Source of the DNA: Acholeplasmatales bacterium
Lineage (GTDB): Bacteria; Bacillota_I; Bacilli_A; ML615J-28; CAG-313
Direction: 5' to 3'
Length of the DNA stretch: 64,000 bases
Assembly (NCBI GenBank): GCA_003539625.1
Contig: DPOU01000027.1
Span: 83,507-147,506, forward strand
Shown here: positions 25,439 to 33,852 of the stretch, piece after piece
Layout: every line of letters starts with the position of its first letter
How positions within the stretch are numbered: the first letter of the stretch is position 1
Program-made: the position numbers and the translations under genes
Notes under the pieces: model-generated
The model's input: only the letters and a program-made list of their open reading frames with translations
Database searches by the model: none
What the model was told of the DNA's origin: nothing

Positions 25439-26724
25439 TGACTCCTATTGTGAAAATAATATTAACAGTTTTAATCGTTGTATGTGTGCTTCTTTCAGGA
25501 TTTTTCTCAGCCAGTGAAATAGTTTACTCTGGTGTAAGTAAAATAAAATTAAAGAAGAAGGTTGAAGAAGGCTCAAAGAAAGCTAAAGCAGCCTCAAAAA
25601 TATCAGATAATTTTACTGATGCTTTATCAACAATATTAGTTGGTAACAACTTAGTTAACATATTGACATCAGTTGTATCTACTAGACTTGCAATAGAAAT
25701 TTGGAATGAAGAAATAGGTCCTACAATGGCCGTAATTCTATCAACAATTATTGTTTTAATTTTTGGTGAAATCGTTCCAAAGGCAGTAGGCAATAGATAT
25801 AATTACAATTTATCAATGATGTTTGCTAGTCTTTTTAATTTCTTTAGAATAATCTTTTTCCCAATAACTTTTGTTGTAACAAAGTTTGTATCACTTCTTG
25901 CAAAGATATGGACTCCCAAAGAAAAGGAACCTACAGCAACCGATGAAGAATTGATTGTACTTGCTGAAGAAATGGAAGAAGAGGGCGTAATCGATGAAGA
26001 TGATGCAGAGTTAATTATTTCCGCAATCGACTTCTGTGATGTTACTGCTCATGAAATTATGGTACCAAGAGTAGATGTATTTGCAATTGACATTGATGAT
26101 GATCAAAAAGAAATTCTTTCTAATGAAGAAATTTTTAGATATTCTAGAGTACCTGTTTATGAAGACACAATCGATAATGTAATTGGTATATTGAATACTG
26201 TTGAATTGATGAAAAAAATTCTAAAAGGTGAAAAAATAAACTTAAGAAGTTTATTATCTGAACCAATATATGTTCATAAGACAAAACCAATTTCAACTAT
26301 ATTAACCGAATTCAAAAAAGGCGGACAACATCTCGCCATAGTTTTAGATGAATTTGGCGGATTCATGGGAATTGTAACGATGGAAGACATTGTTGAAGAA
26401 TTAGTTGGTGATATTTTTGATGAAATGGACGAAGTTGTTGAAGACTATACGGTAGTTGGCGAAAATGAGTACATTGTTGATGGTGATATGAACATTTACG
26501 ATTTCTTTGATTTGGTCGAATATGATGATCGTGACTTTGATTCAGAATATACGACAATAGGTGGATGGTGTACCGATATTTTAGGTCACTTCCCTCAAGT
26601 TGGTGATACTTTCAACTATGCTAATTTTGATGTAACAATTATTGAAATTGACAAAATGCGTGTAGAAAAAGTAAAAGTTGTTGTTCATAAAGAAATAGAC
26701 GAAGATAAAGAAAGTGAAGATTAA
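25438..26724 (+). CDS. CNNM/HlyC-CorC family membrane protein, full length
   Basis: A 428-residue paralog of the upstream gene with complete architecture: CNNM transmembrane domain (1-170: LLSGFFSASEIVYSGVSKIKL, LIFGEIVPKAVGNRYNYNLS), CBS pair (about 195-330, ending MGIVTMEDIVEELVGDIFDE) and a C-terminal CorC_HlyC domain (about 340-420: NEYIVDGDMNIYDFFDLVEYD). Probably involved in divalent cation (Mg2+ or Co2+) homeostasis. The start codon overlaps the preceding stop (TAATG) and is preceded by AGGAGG. A strong terminator follows. Confidence 0.9.
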   Translation: MTPIVKIILTVLIVVCVLLSGFFSASEIVYSGVSKIKLKKKVEEGSKKAKAASKISDNFTDALSTILVGNNLVNILTSVVSTRLAIEIWNEEIGPTMAVILSTIIVLIFGEIVPKAVGNRYNYNLSMMFASLFNFFRIIFFPITFVVTKFVSLLAKIWTPKEKEPTATDEELIVLAEEMEEEGVIDEDDAELIISAIDFCDVTAHEIMVPRVDVFAIDIDDDQKEILSNEEIFRYSRVPVYEDTIDNVIGILNTVELMKKILKGEKINLRSLLSEPIYVHKTKPISTILTEFKKGGQHLAIVLDEFGGFMGIVTMEDIVEELVGDIFDEMDEVVEDYTVVGENEYIVDGDMNIYDFFDLVEYDDRDFDSEYTTIGGWCTDILGHFPQVGDTFNYANFDVTIIEIDKMRVEKVKVVVHKEIDEDKESED

Positions 26725-26730
26725 CTGAAA

Positions 26731-26768
26731 TTCTCTAAGAAGTTTTAGGCTTCTTAGAGAGTTTTTTT
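26731..26768 (+). terminator. terminator after the CNNM pair
   Basis: CTCTAAGAAG-TTTTAGG-CTTCTTAGAG, a 10-bp perfect stem, followed by seven T. Confidence 0.9.
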
Positions 26769-26791
26769 AAAGAAATTACATCGACTATCTC

Positions 26792-26820
26792 TTGAAAATA
26801 ACAAAAAATATTGATATAAT
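26792..26820 (+). promoter_or_regulatory. sigma-A promoter for the GH18 lipoprotein
   Basis: TTGAAA (26792-26797), 17-base spacer, TATAAT (26815-26820) with TGA extended -10. Confidence 0.8.
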
Positions 26821-26845
26821 ATAAGTGTATAAGAAGGAGGCATAC

Positions 26846-29800
26846 ATGAAAAAGACGTTAAGTTATATTGGATTGATTTTAATACTAATTTTAGGATTAA
26901 CATCATGTGTAAAAAAAGAGGATGAAAATTATGCAAATCAAACAAAAGCTAACACGGTTATTACAGAAATAAATCAGCTCCCTACAACCGATGCAATTGA
27001 ATTAACTTATGAAGTCAAAGTAGCAAATGTAAGATCACTATACAATGCTTTATCAAAAGAAGCAAAGGCTCTTGTAACTAATTTAGATAAATTAGAAGCA
27101 TTAGAAAATAAACTAATTGAATTAAAAAAGGCTAAAGATAATCAAGATAAAGCGAATGTAGTAATTGAATTGATTAATAAATTACCTGCTGCAGATGAAT
27201 TAACTTTAGAAGGTGAAGATAAAGTAAAAGAAGCAAGAACTTCATATGAAGCATTATCAGAGGAAGTTAAAGCTCTTGTAACTAATTTAAGTAAAATAGA
27301 AGCATTAGAAAATAAACTAATTGAATTAAAAAAGGCTGAAGATAATCAAGATAAAGCAAATGTAGTAATTGAATTGATTAATAAATTACCTGCTGCAAAT
27401 GAATTAACTTTAGAAGATGAAGATAAAGTAAAAGAAGCAAGAACTGCATATGAAGCATTATCAGAGGAAGTTAAAGCTCTTGTAACTAATTTGGGCAAAT
27501 TAGAAGCATTAGAAGATAAAATGAAAGAGTTAATTGAAGATAAAAAACTTCATGATGAAGCAACTATGGTAGTAGTAGCAATCGATAATTTACCTAATGT
27601 AGAACTTATAACTTTGGATGCAGAAAGTGCTATCGTAAACGCAAGAAACGCTTATAATTCTTTAGCTCCTAAAGCAAAAGCATTAGTAACTAATTTAAAT
27701 AAATTAATTGCTTTAGAGAATAAAATAAAGGAATTAAAAGAAGCTAAAGAAAATCAAACAAAAGCAGATGCAATAATTAATTTAATTGATAAATTACCTG
27801 CTTTAGATAAATTAACTCTTGATGATGAAGAAGAAGTCGTAAAGGTAAGAAATGCTTATAATGCGTTAGATGAAAAAGTAAAAAATCTTGTTTCTAATCT
27901 AGATAAACTAATAGCTGCAGAAAATAAACTTGAAGAATTAAAATCTTCATTAACTTCATATGAAGTAATATTATATCCTAATGAGGGTAGAATTGAAGGT
28001 TTAAGTAAAGGTTCATCTCCTAAACTTAATTATCAATTTACTTTAAATTATTATAGTACTGGTTTCTTCGCTGTTTATAAAACAGATGTAGTAGTTATGA
28101 AAACAAGTTTGATAAAAGAGACGGATTCTTATACTTATGCATTAAAAATTGGATTCAGTTTTGATAGTTCTAAAAATGCCTATGTAGTTAATCAAATAAT
28201 CAAAAGTGGTACAGGATTAACTTCAGAAAGTAAAACTGCCGAATATTATATTTTGGTTCATAGTGATAATGCAACTGCTTATCAAGAATTAAGTTCAATT
28301 GAATTAGGTGATGTAATATATTCTAATAAAGATTTTCCAAATGAAGCAAATCAATCATTTGATGCAAATATTACAATTTATGATGCAACTGAAGTTGATG
28401 AAGCCGAATATTATGTAGTAAGTTATAAAGGCCTAATGGCTCTTCCTGTCCCAGTAAAAACAGGATATGCCTTCCAAGGTTGGTATGATAATGAGGAATG
28501 TATTGGTGAAGCTATCACTAGTGTTTCTTCTGCTAAAACTTTATACGCTAAATGGATTGTTGACCAAACACAAATCGATCCAAATGATGTTTTAAGTTGT
28601 ATCAGTGATGTTGCAACGTCAAATACTGTTGATAATTTAATAACTAAAATTGATGATGTTACTTATTCATGGAGTAGTTCAAATCCTAATCTATACGTGA
28701 TAGAAAATGGTAAAGGAACGGTATCAAAGGTATATCAAACTCACAAAACACAAGAAGTAACTATTACCGCAACAGGAAAGAATCTTGATGGTACTACATT
28801 TACAAAATCAAAGAAAATCACAGTAAATCCGGTTTTATATGATGAATTACCAAATACTCCAGTTGCTACATACTTCTCTACTTCAGCAATGTATGCCTAC
28901 AAGCAATACAATGAAAGATATAAAGCAAGTAAGACAATCTTTTCAGAAAATACTAAAAAAATATTAAATATAATTTATTATTCTTTTGCGGTAATCGATT
29001 CAGAAGGAAATTGCACAGTATCTGATACAAGCTATTTAGACGAAGTAAGAGCTCTTAAAGCAAATAATACTCGTATTATTATTAGTATAAACGGCGTAAG
29101 TGCAGAGGCATGTAAGAATTTTGCGGACATAACAGGTGATGCTGCAAAGCGTGCAAACTTTGTTAATAATTTGATGAATATGGTTGAAAAATACAATTTT
29201 GATGGTATTGACATTGACTGGGAAACTGTATCATCAACCAACAAAGTAGTTTCAACAAGTTTAAATGCTTTAATGAAGGAATTAAGAGCAGAAATGACAA
29301 AACGCCAAGCAGAAAATGGTACACCTTATTTCTTAAGTGCTGCTGTTCCTGCAAGCACTTGGGGTACTGCATCTGATCGTTTTGACTTCAAGACTTTAAA
29401 TAACTATGTTGATTATATTAATTTAATGTCATATGATTTAAATAATGGTCAAAAAACAAGTCATTTATCTCCATTATATTCTTCATCAAATGATGGTGGT
29501 TACGGATTTGGATGTGCATGGGGCGTTGAAAGATTAGTTAGTTTAGGACTATCAAGAAATAAAGTAATTATTGGTTCAGCAGGCTATGGTAAAGCATATA
29601 GAGTTACAGGGACATCTACCAATACAACTTATCCATCATTAGGTGTTAGTGGTACTTTAACAGCAATTTCTGGTATACCTGGATCTTTCGCATCAGGAAC
29701 TGTGTTTGGTAATGGTATTAAAGCATTGATTGACACTGGAAATTATAAAAAATATTTAGAATACAACAATAAAGGTCAATTAGTAGGTGCATATTTATAC

Positions 29801-29965
29801 AATAGTGCTGATAATATTTTTGTAACATATGATAGTGAAGAAGTAATAATGGCAAAATATAAGTATGCCGCATCACAAGCAGGTGTTGGTATTATGTGTT
29901 GGTGTTACAGTGAAGATACATCTGACAATTATGTAAACTCTATTTATAAAGCCATTTACAATTAA
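26846..29965 (+). CDS. surface lipoprotein with five helical repeats, InlB-type repeat and GH18 glycosidase domain
   Basis: A 1039-residue lipoprotein (lipobox LTSC, C21). Order: five 68-residue helical repeats (31 to about 365) with the common surface-protein consensus AYxALxxxxKALVTNLxKLxALE; a roughly 170-residue linker domain; one InlB/Listeria-Bacteroides repeat (about 530-575, GYAFQGWYDN...TLYAKW); an Ig-like segment (about 580-660); and a C-terminal GH18 chitinase-like barrel. The GH18 signature DGIDIDWE is at 786-793 with acid E793 and upstream aspartates, so it is catalytically intact. Likely targets are chitin, peptidoglycan or N-glycan chitobiose cores (as in endo-beta-N-acetylglucosaminidases); which one cannot be told. 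Start chosen at ATG 26846, five bases after AAGGAGG. Confidence 0.9.
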   Translation: MKKTLSYIGLILILILGLTSCVKKEDENYANQTKANTVITEINQLPTTDAIELTYEVKVANVRSLYNALSKEAKALVTNLDKLEALENKLIELKKAKDNQDKANVVIELINKLPAADELTLEGEDKVKEARTSYEALSEEVKALVTNLSKIEALENKLIELKKAEDNQDKANVVIELINKLPAANELTLEDEDKVKEARTAYEALSEEVKALVTNLGKLEALEDKMKELIEDKKLHDEATMVVVAIDNLPNVELITLDAESAIVNARNAYNSLAPKAKALVTNLNKLIALENKIKELKEAKENQTKADAIINLIDKLPALDKLTLDDEEEVVKVRNAYNALDEKVKNLVSNLDKLIAAENKLEELKSSLTSYEVILYPNEGRIEGLSKGSSPKLNYQFTLNYYSTGFFAVYKTDVVVMKTSLIKETDSYTYALKIGFSFDSSKNAYVVNQIIKSGTGLTSESKTAEYYILVHSDNATAYQELSSIELGDVIYSNKDFPNEANQSFDANITIYDATEVDEAEYYVVSYKGLMALPVPVKTGYAFQGWYDNEECIGEAITSVSSAKTLYAKWIVDQTQIDPNDVLSCISDVATSNTVDNLITKIDDVTYSWSSSNPNLYVIENGKGTVSKVYQTHKTQEVTITATGKNLDGTTFTKSKKITVNPVLYDELPNTPVATYFSTSAMYAYKQYNERYKASKTIFSENTKKILNIIYYSFAVIDSEGNCTVSDTSYLDEVRALKANNTRIIISINGVSAEACKNFADITGDAAKRANFVNNLMNMVEKYNFDGIDIDWETVSSTNKVVSTSLNALMKELRAEMTKRQAENGTPYFLSAAVPASTWGTASDRFDFKTLNNYVDYINLMSYDLNNGQKTSHLSPLYSSSNDGGYGFGCAWGVERLVSLGLSRNKVIIGSAGYGKAYRVTGTSTNTTYPSLGVSGTLTAISGIPGSFASGTVFGNGIKALIDTGNYKKYLEYNNKGQLVGAYLYNSADNIFVTYDSEEVIMAKYKYAASQAGVGIMCWCYSEDTSDNYVNSIYKAIYN
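26936..27949 (+). repeat. five tandem 204-bp coding repeats
   Basis: In-frame tandem units start at 26936, 27140, 27344, 27548 and 27752. Each encodes 68 residues beginning NQ(D/T)KA or a variant. Units 2 and 3 are nearly identical in DNA sequence (differences include GGTGAA/GATGAA and AGTAAA/GGCAAA), pointing to recent duplication; units 1, 4 and 5 are more diverged. Confidence 0.92.
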
Positions 29966-29977
29966 AGATAACTATAC

Positions 29978-30022
29978 AAAAAGAGTGTTCAAATCATGAA
30001 ATGATGCCTGTTAAGTAGACAG
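29978..30022 (+). repeat. left inverted repeat of the IS remnant
   Basis: Begins AAAAAGAGTGTT, contains ATGATGCCTG and ends AAGTAGACAG. It matches the reverse complement of 30541-30581 with a small indel in the middle. Confidence 0.8.
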
Positions 30023-30039
30023 ATAATAAAAATAAAAAG

Positions 30040-30492
30040 TTATGCCGATAATGCTTGGTTTCGATATTCCATCGGAGCTAAGCATTTTAATTTGGCTTAA
30101 AATCTCTTGTTATTATAAAATTCAATATAATCTTTTATAGATTGAATTAAATTTTCTGTTGAATAAAATTTGCTCATATAATGCATTTCTGATTTGATTG
30201 TACCCCAAATATGATTATACGAACAATCATATTTCTTAACGTGCTATGATTTAGAATTTTATATTTAATTTGCAAACTTTCTATTGATCCTTTTCCATCT
30301 AAATATTCTTTAACTACATTTTCTTTGAATTCCCTAGTATATGTGCTATTAAATGGTTTATCATTGAAAATAGAATCCCTATAAAGGAGTTTTACCACAA
30401 TTTAAATCATTACAAATATCTATAAAAGATTTTCTACCTTCAATGTATTCTTTTATTTTTGTTTCTTTTGTATATTTAGGTTTTCTTCCCAT
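30040..30492 (-). pseudogene. IS3-family transposase remnant (orfA-orfB fusion by deletion, frameshifted)
   Basis: Reading the minus strand from ATG 30492 gives MGRKPKYTKETKIKEYIEG, then a stop/frameshift near 30381. In the next frame, TREFKENVVKEYLDGKGSIESL is the helix-turn-helix region of IS3/IS150-type OrfA. After a further frame change comes WGTIKSEMHY, then FYSTENLIQSIKDYIEFYNNKR, an in-frame TAA where the family has IQ, and AKLKCLAPMEYRNQA. This is the classic OrfB C-terminus (YNNKRIQ.KLKGLSP.EYR). The catalytic DDE core between the two parts is deleted. Clearly non-functional. Confidence 0.85.
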
Positions 30493-30540
30493 AATAAAAA
30501 TGCCTCCAAAGTAAATAGTGTATAATTTTATTTTTATTCA

Positions 30541-30581
30541 CTGTCTACTTTAGAGACATCATATCACAAAACACTCTTTTT
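30541..30581 (-). repeat. right inverted repeat of the IS remnant
   Basis: On the minus strand it reads AAAAAGAGTGTT, then ATGATGTCTC and AAGTAGACAG, matching the left repeat at 29978-30022. It lies upstream of the orfA remnant. Confidence 0.8.
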
Positions 30582-30651
30582 ATATTAGTATTTATGCATC
30601 TTATAAATAATAAAACCTAAATTATGATAAAATAAGAACGGAGGTAGTTGT

Positions 30652-31008
30652 ATGGAAAAAAACGAAATAATTGCATTAGTACTAATTGGTGTTGGACTAT
30701 TACTTAGTTTTGGCTTTGTATTTTTCGTGAGTTTATATAAACAACGTAGTGCTTTTCAAGAATTTAGAAAAAGTTTTGGTGAACATAAAGAAGAGGTAAT
30801 CTTAAGAAAAATTGAAAAATTAGGAATACCAGTTAACTATTACAAAAAAACCTATGACTACATTGCTACTTTTTATGTACCACAGAGTAAAAGTAGTATT
30901 GACCTTTATGTTGAATCATACTTTCATACCGATTTAATTGTAAACGATAAATATATTATTGAACATGATGGATTAGTAATGTTTGAGTGCAAAAAAACAT
31001 ATTTATAA
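30652..31008 (+). CDS. single-pass membrane protein, function unknown
   Basis: A 118-residue protein with one N-terminal membrane helix (about 7-29: IALVLIGVGLLLSFGFVFFVS) followed by a soluble domain of alternating strands (PVNYYKKTYDYIATFYVPQS, SSIDLYVESYFHTDLIVNDKYIIEHDG). I do not recognise the family. Ribosome site GGAGGTAG; a TGATAAAAT extended -10-like element sits at 30625-30633. It stands alone between the IS remnant and the metal operon, and nothing indicates its role. Confidence 0.7.
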   Translation: MEKNEIIALVLIGVGLLLSFGFVFFVSLYKQRSAFQEFRKSFGEHKEEVILRKIEKLGIPVNYYKKTYDYIATFYVPQSKSSIDLYVESYFHTDLIVNDKYIIEHDGLVMFECKKTYL

Positions 31009-31093
31009 AATCAAAAAAATGCTTGTTATATAGACCTTTTTTATTTTTCATAAAAGCACTTGTTAAAAAAAGTGTGAATTATTAGTACTTAAG

Positions 31094-31126
31094 AGCAACT
31101 TTTTACGAAAAAAGTTGTTTTTTTAA
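31094..31126 (+). terminator. terminator before the metal-efflux operon
   Basis: GCAACTTTTT-ACG-AAAAAAGTTG hairpin followed by seven T. Confidence 0.75.
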
Positions 31127-31136
31127 TGCATTATAG

Positions 31137-31165
31137 TTGTATTTAAAATAGAATTGGAATATAAT
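31137..31165 (+). promoter_or_regulatory. sigma-A promoter of the metal-efflux operon
   Basis: TTGTAT (31137-31142), 17-base spacer, TATAAT (31160-31165). The expected start is near 31172, the first base of the operator palindrome. Confidence 0.82.
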
Positions 31166-31171
31166 TGCAGT

Positions 31172-31191
31172 AGTTGAACAACTATTCAACT
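31172..31191 (+). promoter_or_regulatory. ArsR/CadC operator
   Basis: AGTTGAA-CAACTA-TTCAACT, a perfect 7-bp inverted repeat with 6-base centre. It lies at about +1 to +20 of the promoter, 25 bases before the ArsR-family repressor gene, the usual site for autorepression by SmtB/ArsR proteins. Confidence 0.75.
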
Positions 31192-31215
31192 GTTTAACTG
31201 AGAAGGAGTGATAGA

Positions 31216-31572
31216 ATGAAAGACGAATTAATGAGTTGCAAAAACAATTATGTACACGAGGATAAAGTTCAAATAGCAGAACATAATATGCCTAGTGAAG
31301 AAAATTTAATTAGTGTAACTGAATTATTTAAAGTTTTAGGTGATCCAACAAGAACTAAAATTTTATCAGTGTTATACAATGATGAACTTTGCGTATGCGA
31401 TATTTCAAAAATATTAAATATGACTAAATCAGCAATATCACATCAATTGAAAACTTTAAGAATGGCTCGACTTATTAAATCACGTAGGTCTGGAAAAGAA
31501 ATTTATTACTCCCTAGCAGATGATCACGTTGGTAAAATATATCATATGGCAATTGAACATGTCATGGAATAG
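31216..31572 (+). CDS. cadC: ArsR/SmtB-family metal-sensing repressor (CadC-like)
   Basis: A 118-residue winged-helix repressor. The metal-site cysteines match the alpha3N (Cd/Pb/Zn) site of CadC: N-terminal C8 and the ELCVCDI pair C59/C61; the second N-terminal cysteine of plasmid CadC (position 11) is absent. The C-terminal alpha5 zinc site is also complete, D102-x-H104 and H115-x2-E118. Metal binding would release DNA and open the operon. The recognition helix is MTKSAISHQLKTLRMA. Strong ribosome site GAAGGAGTG. It heads an operon with an HMA protein and a CadA ATPase, and a matching operator lies at the start site. Confidence 0.93.
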   Translation: MKDELMSCKNNYVHEDKVQIAEHNMPSEENLISVTELFKVLGDPTRTKILSVLYNDELCVCDISKILNMTKSAISHQLKTLRMARLIKSRRSGKEIYYSLADDHVGKIYHMAIEHVME

Positions 31573-31584
31573 GAGAGGAAAAAT

Positions 31585-31803
31585 ATGAAAAAAACTGTAA
31601 AAATAGTAATTGATTGCGCAAATTGTGCGGCTGAATTAGAAAGAGCTTTAGAAAAAATTGAAGGAGTTAATGAAGTATCAATTAACTTTATGACTCAAAA
31701 AATGATAATTGATATAGATGATAACAATTATCAAGAAATTGTTAAAAAGATTGAAAAAACTAAGAGAAAAGTAGAACCTGATTGCGAAATAGAGGGATTA
31801 TAG
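31585..31803 (+). CDS. free-standing HMA heavy-metal-binding domain protein
   Basis: A 72-residue protein consisting of one HMA (ferredoxin-like) fold with the metal-binding motif DCANC (C11 and C14) and the pattern EGVNEVSINFMTQKMIIDID. Zinc/cadmium HMA domains usually form the N-terminus of CadA/ZntA. Here it is a separate gene just before an ATPase that lacks any HMA, so it likely hands metal to, or regulates, that pump. Two bases separate its stop from the next ATG. Ribosome site GGAGAGG. Confidence 0.92.
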   Translation: MKKTVKIVIDCANCAAELERALEKIEGVNEVSINFMTQKMIIDIDDNNYQEIVKKIEKTKRKVEPDCEIEGL

Positions 31804-31805
31804 AA

Positions 31806-33713
31806 ATGTCAAAAAACAAAAAACTATTAATTAGAATAATAGTAAGTGCTGCAATCTACATTGTAGCTATTATCTTGAACCACTTCTTTGAATTAGAAGA
31901 AATTGTAGATTTATTTAAATATAATCTATTTACTGTACCTAAAGTAATAACTCTTGTAGCCTTTCTTGCTTCATATCTAATACTAGCGTACAGTGTAATT
32001 TATAAATCTTTTAGAAATGTAAGTCATGGTAAATTACTTGATGAAAACTTTTTAATGTTAATCGCTTCAGTAGGTGCATTTGCCATTGGTAATTACATCG
32101 AAAGTGTTGCGGTAATGATATTTTACCAAGTAGGTGAATTATTTGAAAGTTACGCAGTAGGAAAATCAAGAACTTCAATTTCTAATTTAATGGATATAAG
32201 GCCAGAAATTGCGCATAAAGTGTTAGAAGATGGTACTACTATAGATTTAGATCCAACTGAAGTAGCTATCAATGATGTTATTATGGTAATGGTTGGTGAA
32301 AAAATACCACTAGATGGTGTAGTTGTATCTGGTGCTACTAGCCTTGATACTTCCGCATTAACAGGTGAATCAATGCCCAAAGATGTTAATGTTAATGATA
32401 TGGTTGAAAGTGGTACAATTAATAAAGGTGCAGTTATAAAAATTAGAGTAACAACAACTTTTGAAAATTCTACTGTTGCAAAAATTTTAGAATTAGTTGA
32501 AAATGCTTCTAATAAAAAAACAAAAGCTGAAAACTTTATAAGTGTATTTGCTAAATATTACACTCCAATTGTTGTAGGATTAGCAGTAGTTATTACGGTT
32601 ATTCCAAGTATTATTACTCATGATTTTGTTACTTGGTTTTATCGTTCATTAAATTTCTTAGTTGTTAGTTGTCCTTGTGCATTAGTAATCAGTGTACCCC
32701 TAAGTTTCTTTGGTGGAATCGGTGGTGCTTCAAAAGAAGGTATTCTTGTAAAGGGAAGTAATTATTTTGAAGTATTAAATAAGGCTAATATCTTTGTATT
32801 TGATAAAACAGGTACATTAACAAAAGGTAATTTTATTGTTAAAGAAGCAAAAAGTTATACAACCGATGAAGAACTGAATTTGGCCGCATATCTAGCTGAA
32901 AAAGATAGTACTCATCCAATTGCTCGTAGCATTATAAGTCATATTGGTAATATAGAAGTAGATACAAGTACTTTAGAAGTAGAAGAAATATCTGGTAAAG
33001 GTATGTTAGCTAAATATAATGGTACAGTATATCTTGCGGGGAACACTAAATTAATGGATGCCTATAATATTGAATATCCTAATGTTGATGCTATTGGTAC
33101 TATTATTCATGTTGCAACTACTGAAAAATATTTAGGCTATTTCGTAATTTGTGATGAAATAAAACCTGAAAGTAAATCATTAATTAGCAAGTTAAATAGC
33201 AAAGGCTATCAAACAATAATGCTAACTGGTGATAATGAAAAAGTCGCAAAAGCCGTTTCTGAAGAATTAGGATTAACAAAATATTATGCAGGTTTATTAC
33301 CAACTGATAAAGTTAACATTCTTGAACAAATAATTGAAAATAAGAATAAAAATGATGTTGTTGCATATTTAGGTGATGGTATTAATGATGCACCAGTATT
33401 AATGCGTGCCGATGTTGGTATTTCAATGGGTCAACTTGGAAGTGATAGTGCAATTGAGGCTAGTGATATCGTATTAATGTTTGATAGATTAATGGATATT
33501 CTTACCGCAAAACAAATTGCTAGAAAAACAATGCGTATTGTTAAAGAAAACATCATATTTGCTTTATCTGTTAAAATCTTAGTAATGATTTACAGTATTG
33601 TTGTGCCTAACCCTATGATGTGGTTAGCAATATTTGCTGATGTTGGCGTTTCTGTTATAGCTATTTGTAACTCAATGCGAGCTATGAAGGTTAATCACAA
33701 ACATACAATATAA
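31806..33713 (+). CDS. cadA: P1B-type Zn/Cd/Pb-exporting ATPase lacking an N-terminal HMA domain
   Basis: A 635-residue heavy-metal ATPase. It begins almost directly with membrane helices (about 8-70) and has no HMA domain. Motifs: metal-binding SCPCALV (C289 and C291), TGES actuator loop, phosphorylation DKTGT (from D333), STHPIA HP motif, GDGINDAP hinge. The CPC pattern, the CadC-like regulator and the HMA neighbour indicate Cd2+/Zn2+/Pb2+ efflux. The start is ATG 31806; the in-frame codons before it overlap the HMA gene. A second ATPase of the class, with HMA domains fused, is at 8960-11395. Confidence 0.94.
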   Translation: MSKNKKLLIRIIVSAAIYIVAIILNHFFELEEIVDLFKYNLFTVPKVITLVAFLASYLILAYSVIYKSFRNVSHGKLLDENFLMLIASVGAFAIGNYIESVAVMIFYQVGELFESYAVGKSRTSISNLMDIRPEIAHKVLEDGTTIDLDPTEVAINDVIMVMVGEKIPLDGVVVSGATSLDTSALTGESMPKDVNVNDMVESGTINKGAVIKIRVTTTFENSTVAKILELVENASNKKTKAENFISVFAKYYTPIVVGLAVVITVIPSIITHDFVTWFYRSLNFLVVSCPCALVISVPLSFFGGIGGASKEGILVKGSNYFEVLNKANIFVFDKTGTLTKGNFIVKEAKSYTTDEELNLAAYLAEKDSTHPIARSIISHIGNIEVDTSTLEVEEISGKGMLAKYNGTVYLAGNTKLMDAYNIEYPNVDAIGTIIHVATTEKYLGYFVICDEIKPESKSLISKLNSKGYQTIMLTGDNEKVAKAVSEELGLTKYYAGLLPTDKVNILEQIIENKNKNDVVAYLGDGINDAPVLMRADVGISMGQLGSDSAIEASDIVLMFDRLMDILTAKQIARKTMRIVKENIIFALSVKILVMIYSIVVPNPMMWLAIFADVGVSVIAICNSMRAMKVNHKHTI

Positions 33714-33735
33714 TTAATATGTTTAAAAATAATAG

Positions 33736-33777
33736 ACAAGTGATTTTATATATAAGATCACTTGTTTTATTTTTTAA
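33736..33777 (+). terminator. terminator after the cadC-HMA-cadA operon
   Basis: ACAAGTGATTTTA and TAAGATCACTTGT pair over about 13 bp, followed by TTTATTTTTT. Confidence 0.85.
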
Positions 33778-33852
33778 ATATAAATCCATCGATATTTTTA
33801 ACGAAATTGTAAAAAAACATCGTACTATTTATGTGAAGGAGGGGAAAATGTT

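Larger units (their letters stand above)
29978..30581 (-). mobile_element. decayed, internally deleted IS3-family element
   Basis: A roughly 604-bp remnant that fills the gene-free stretch between the GH18 gene and 30652. Imperfect inverted repeats of about 41-45 bp bound it, both beginning AAAAAGAGTGTT inward and ending AAGTAGACAG. Inside, the minus strand carries an orfA-like N-terminus and an orfB-like C-terminus with the middle (DDE core) missing. No clear target duplication was found. It cannot encode a working transposase. Confidence 0.82.

Noticed and set aside
26936..27949. Tandem 204-bp repeats as a CRISPR array or satellite
   Set aside because: They stay in frame, encode a known type of helical surface repeat, and have no spacer structure.
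30174..30398. 74-residue minus-strand ORF as a real gene
   Set aside because: It is a frameshifted fragment of an IS3-type transposase whose frame changes before the OrfB C-terminus; recorded as part of a pseudogene.
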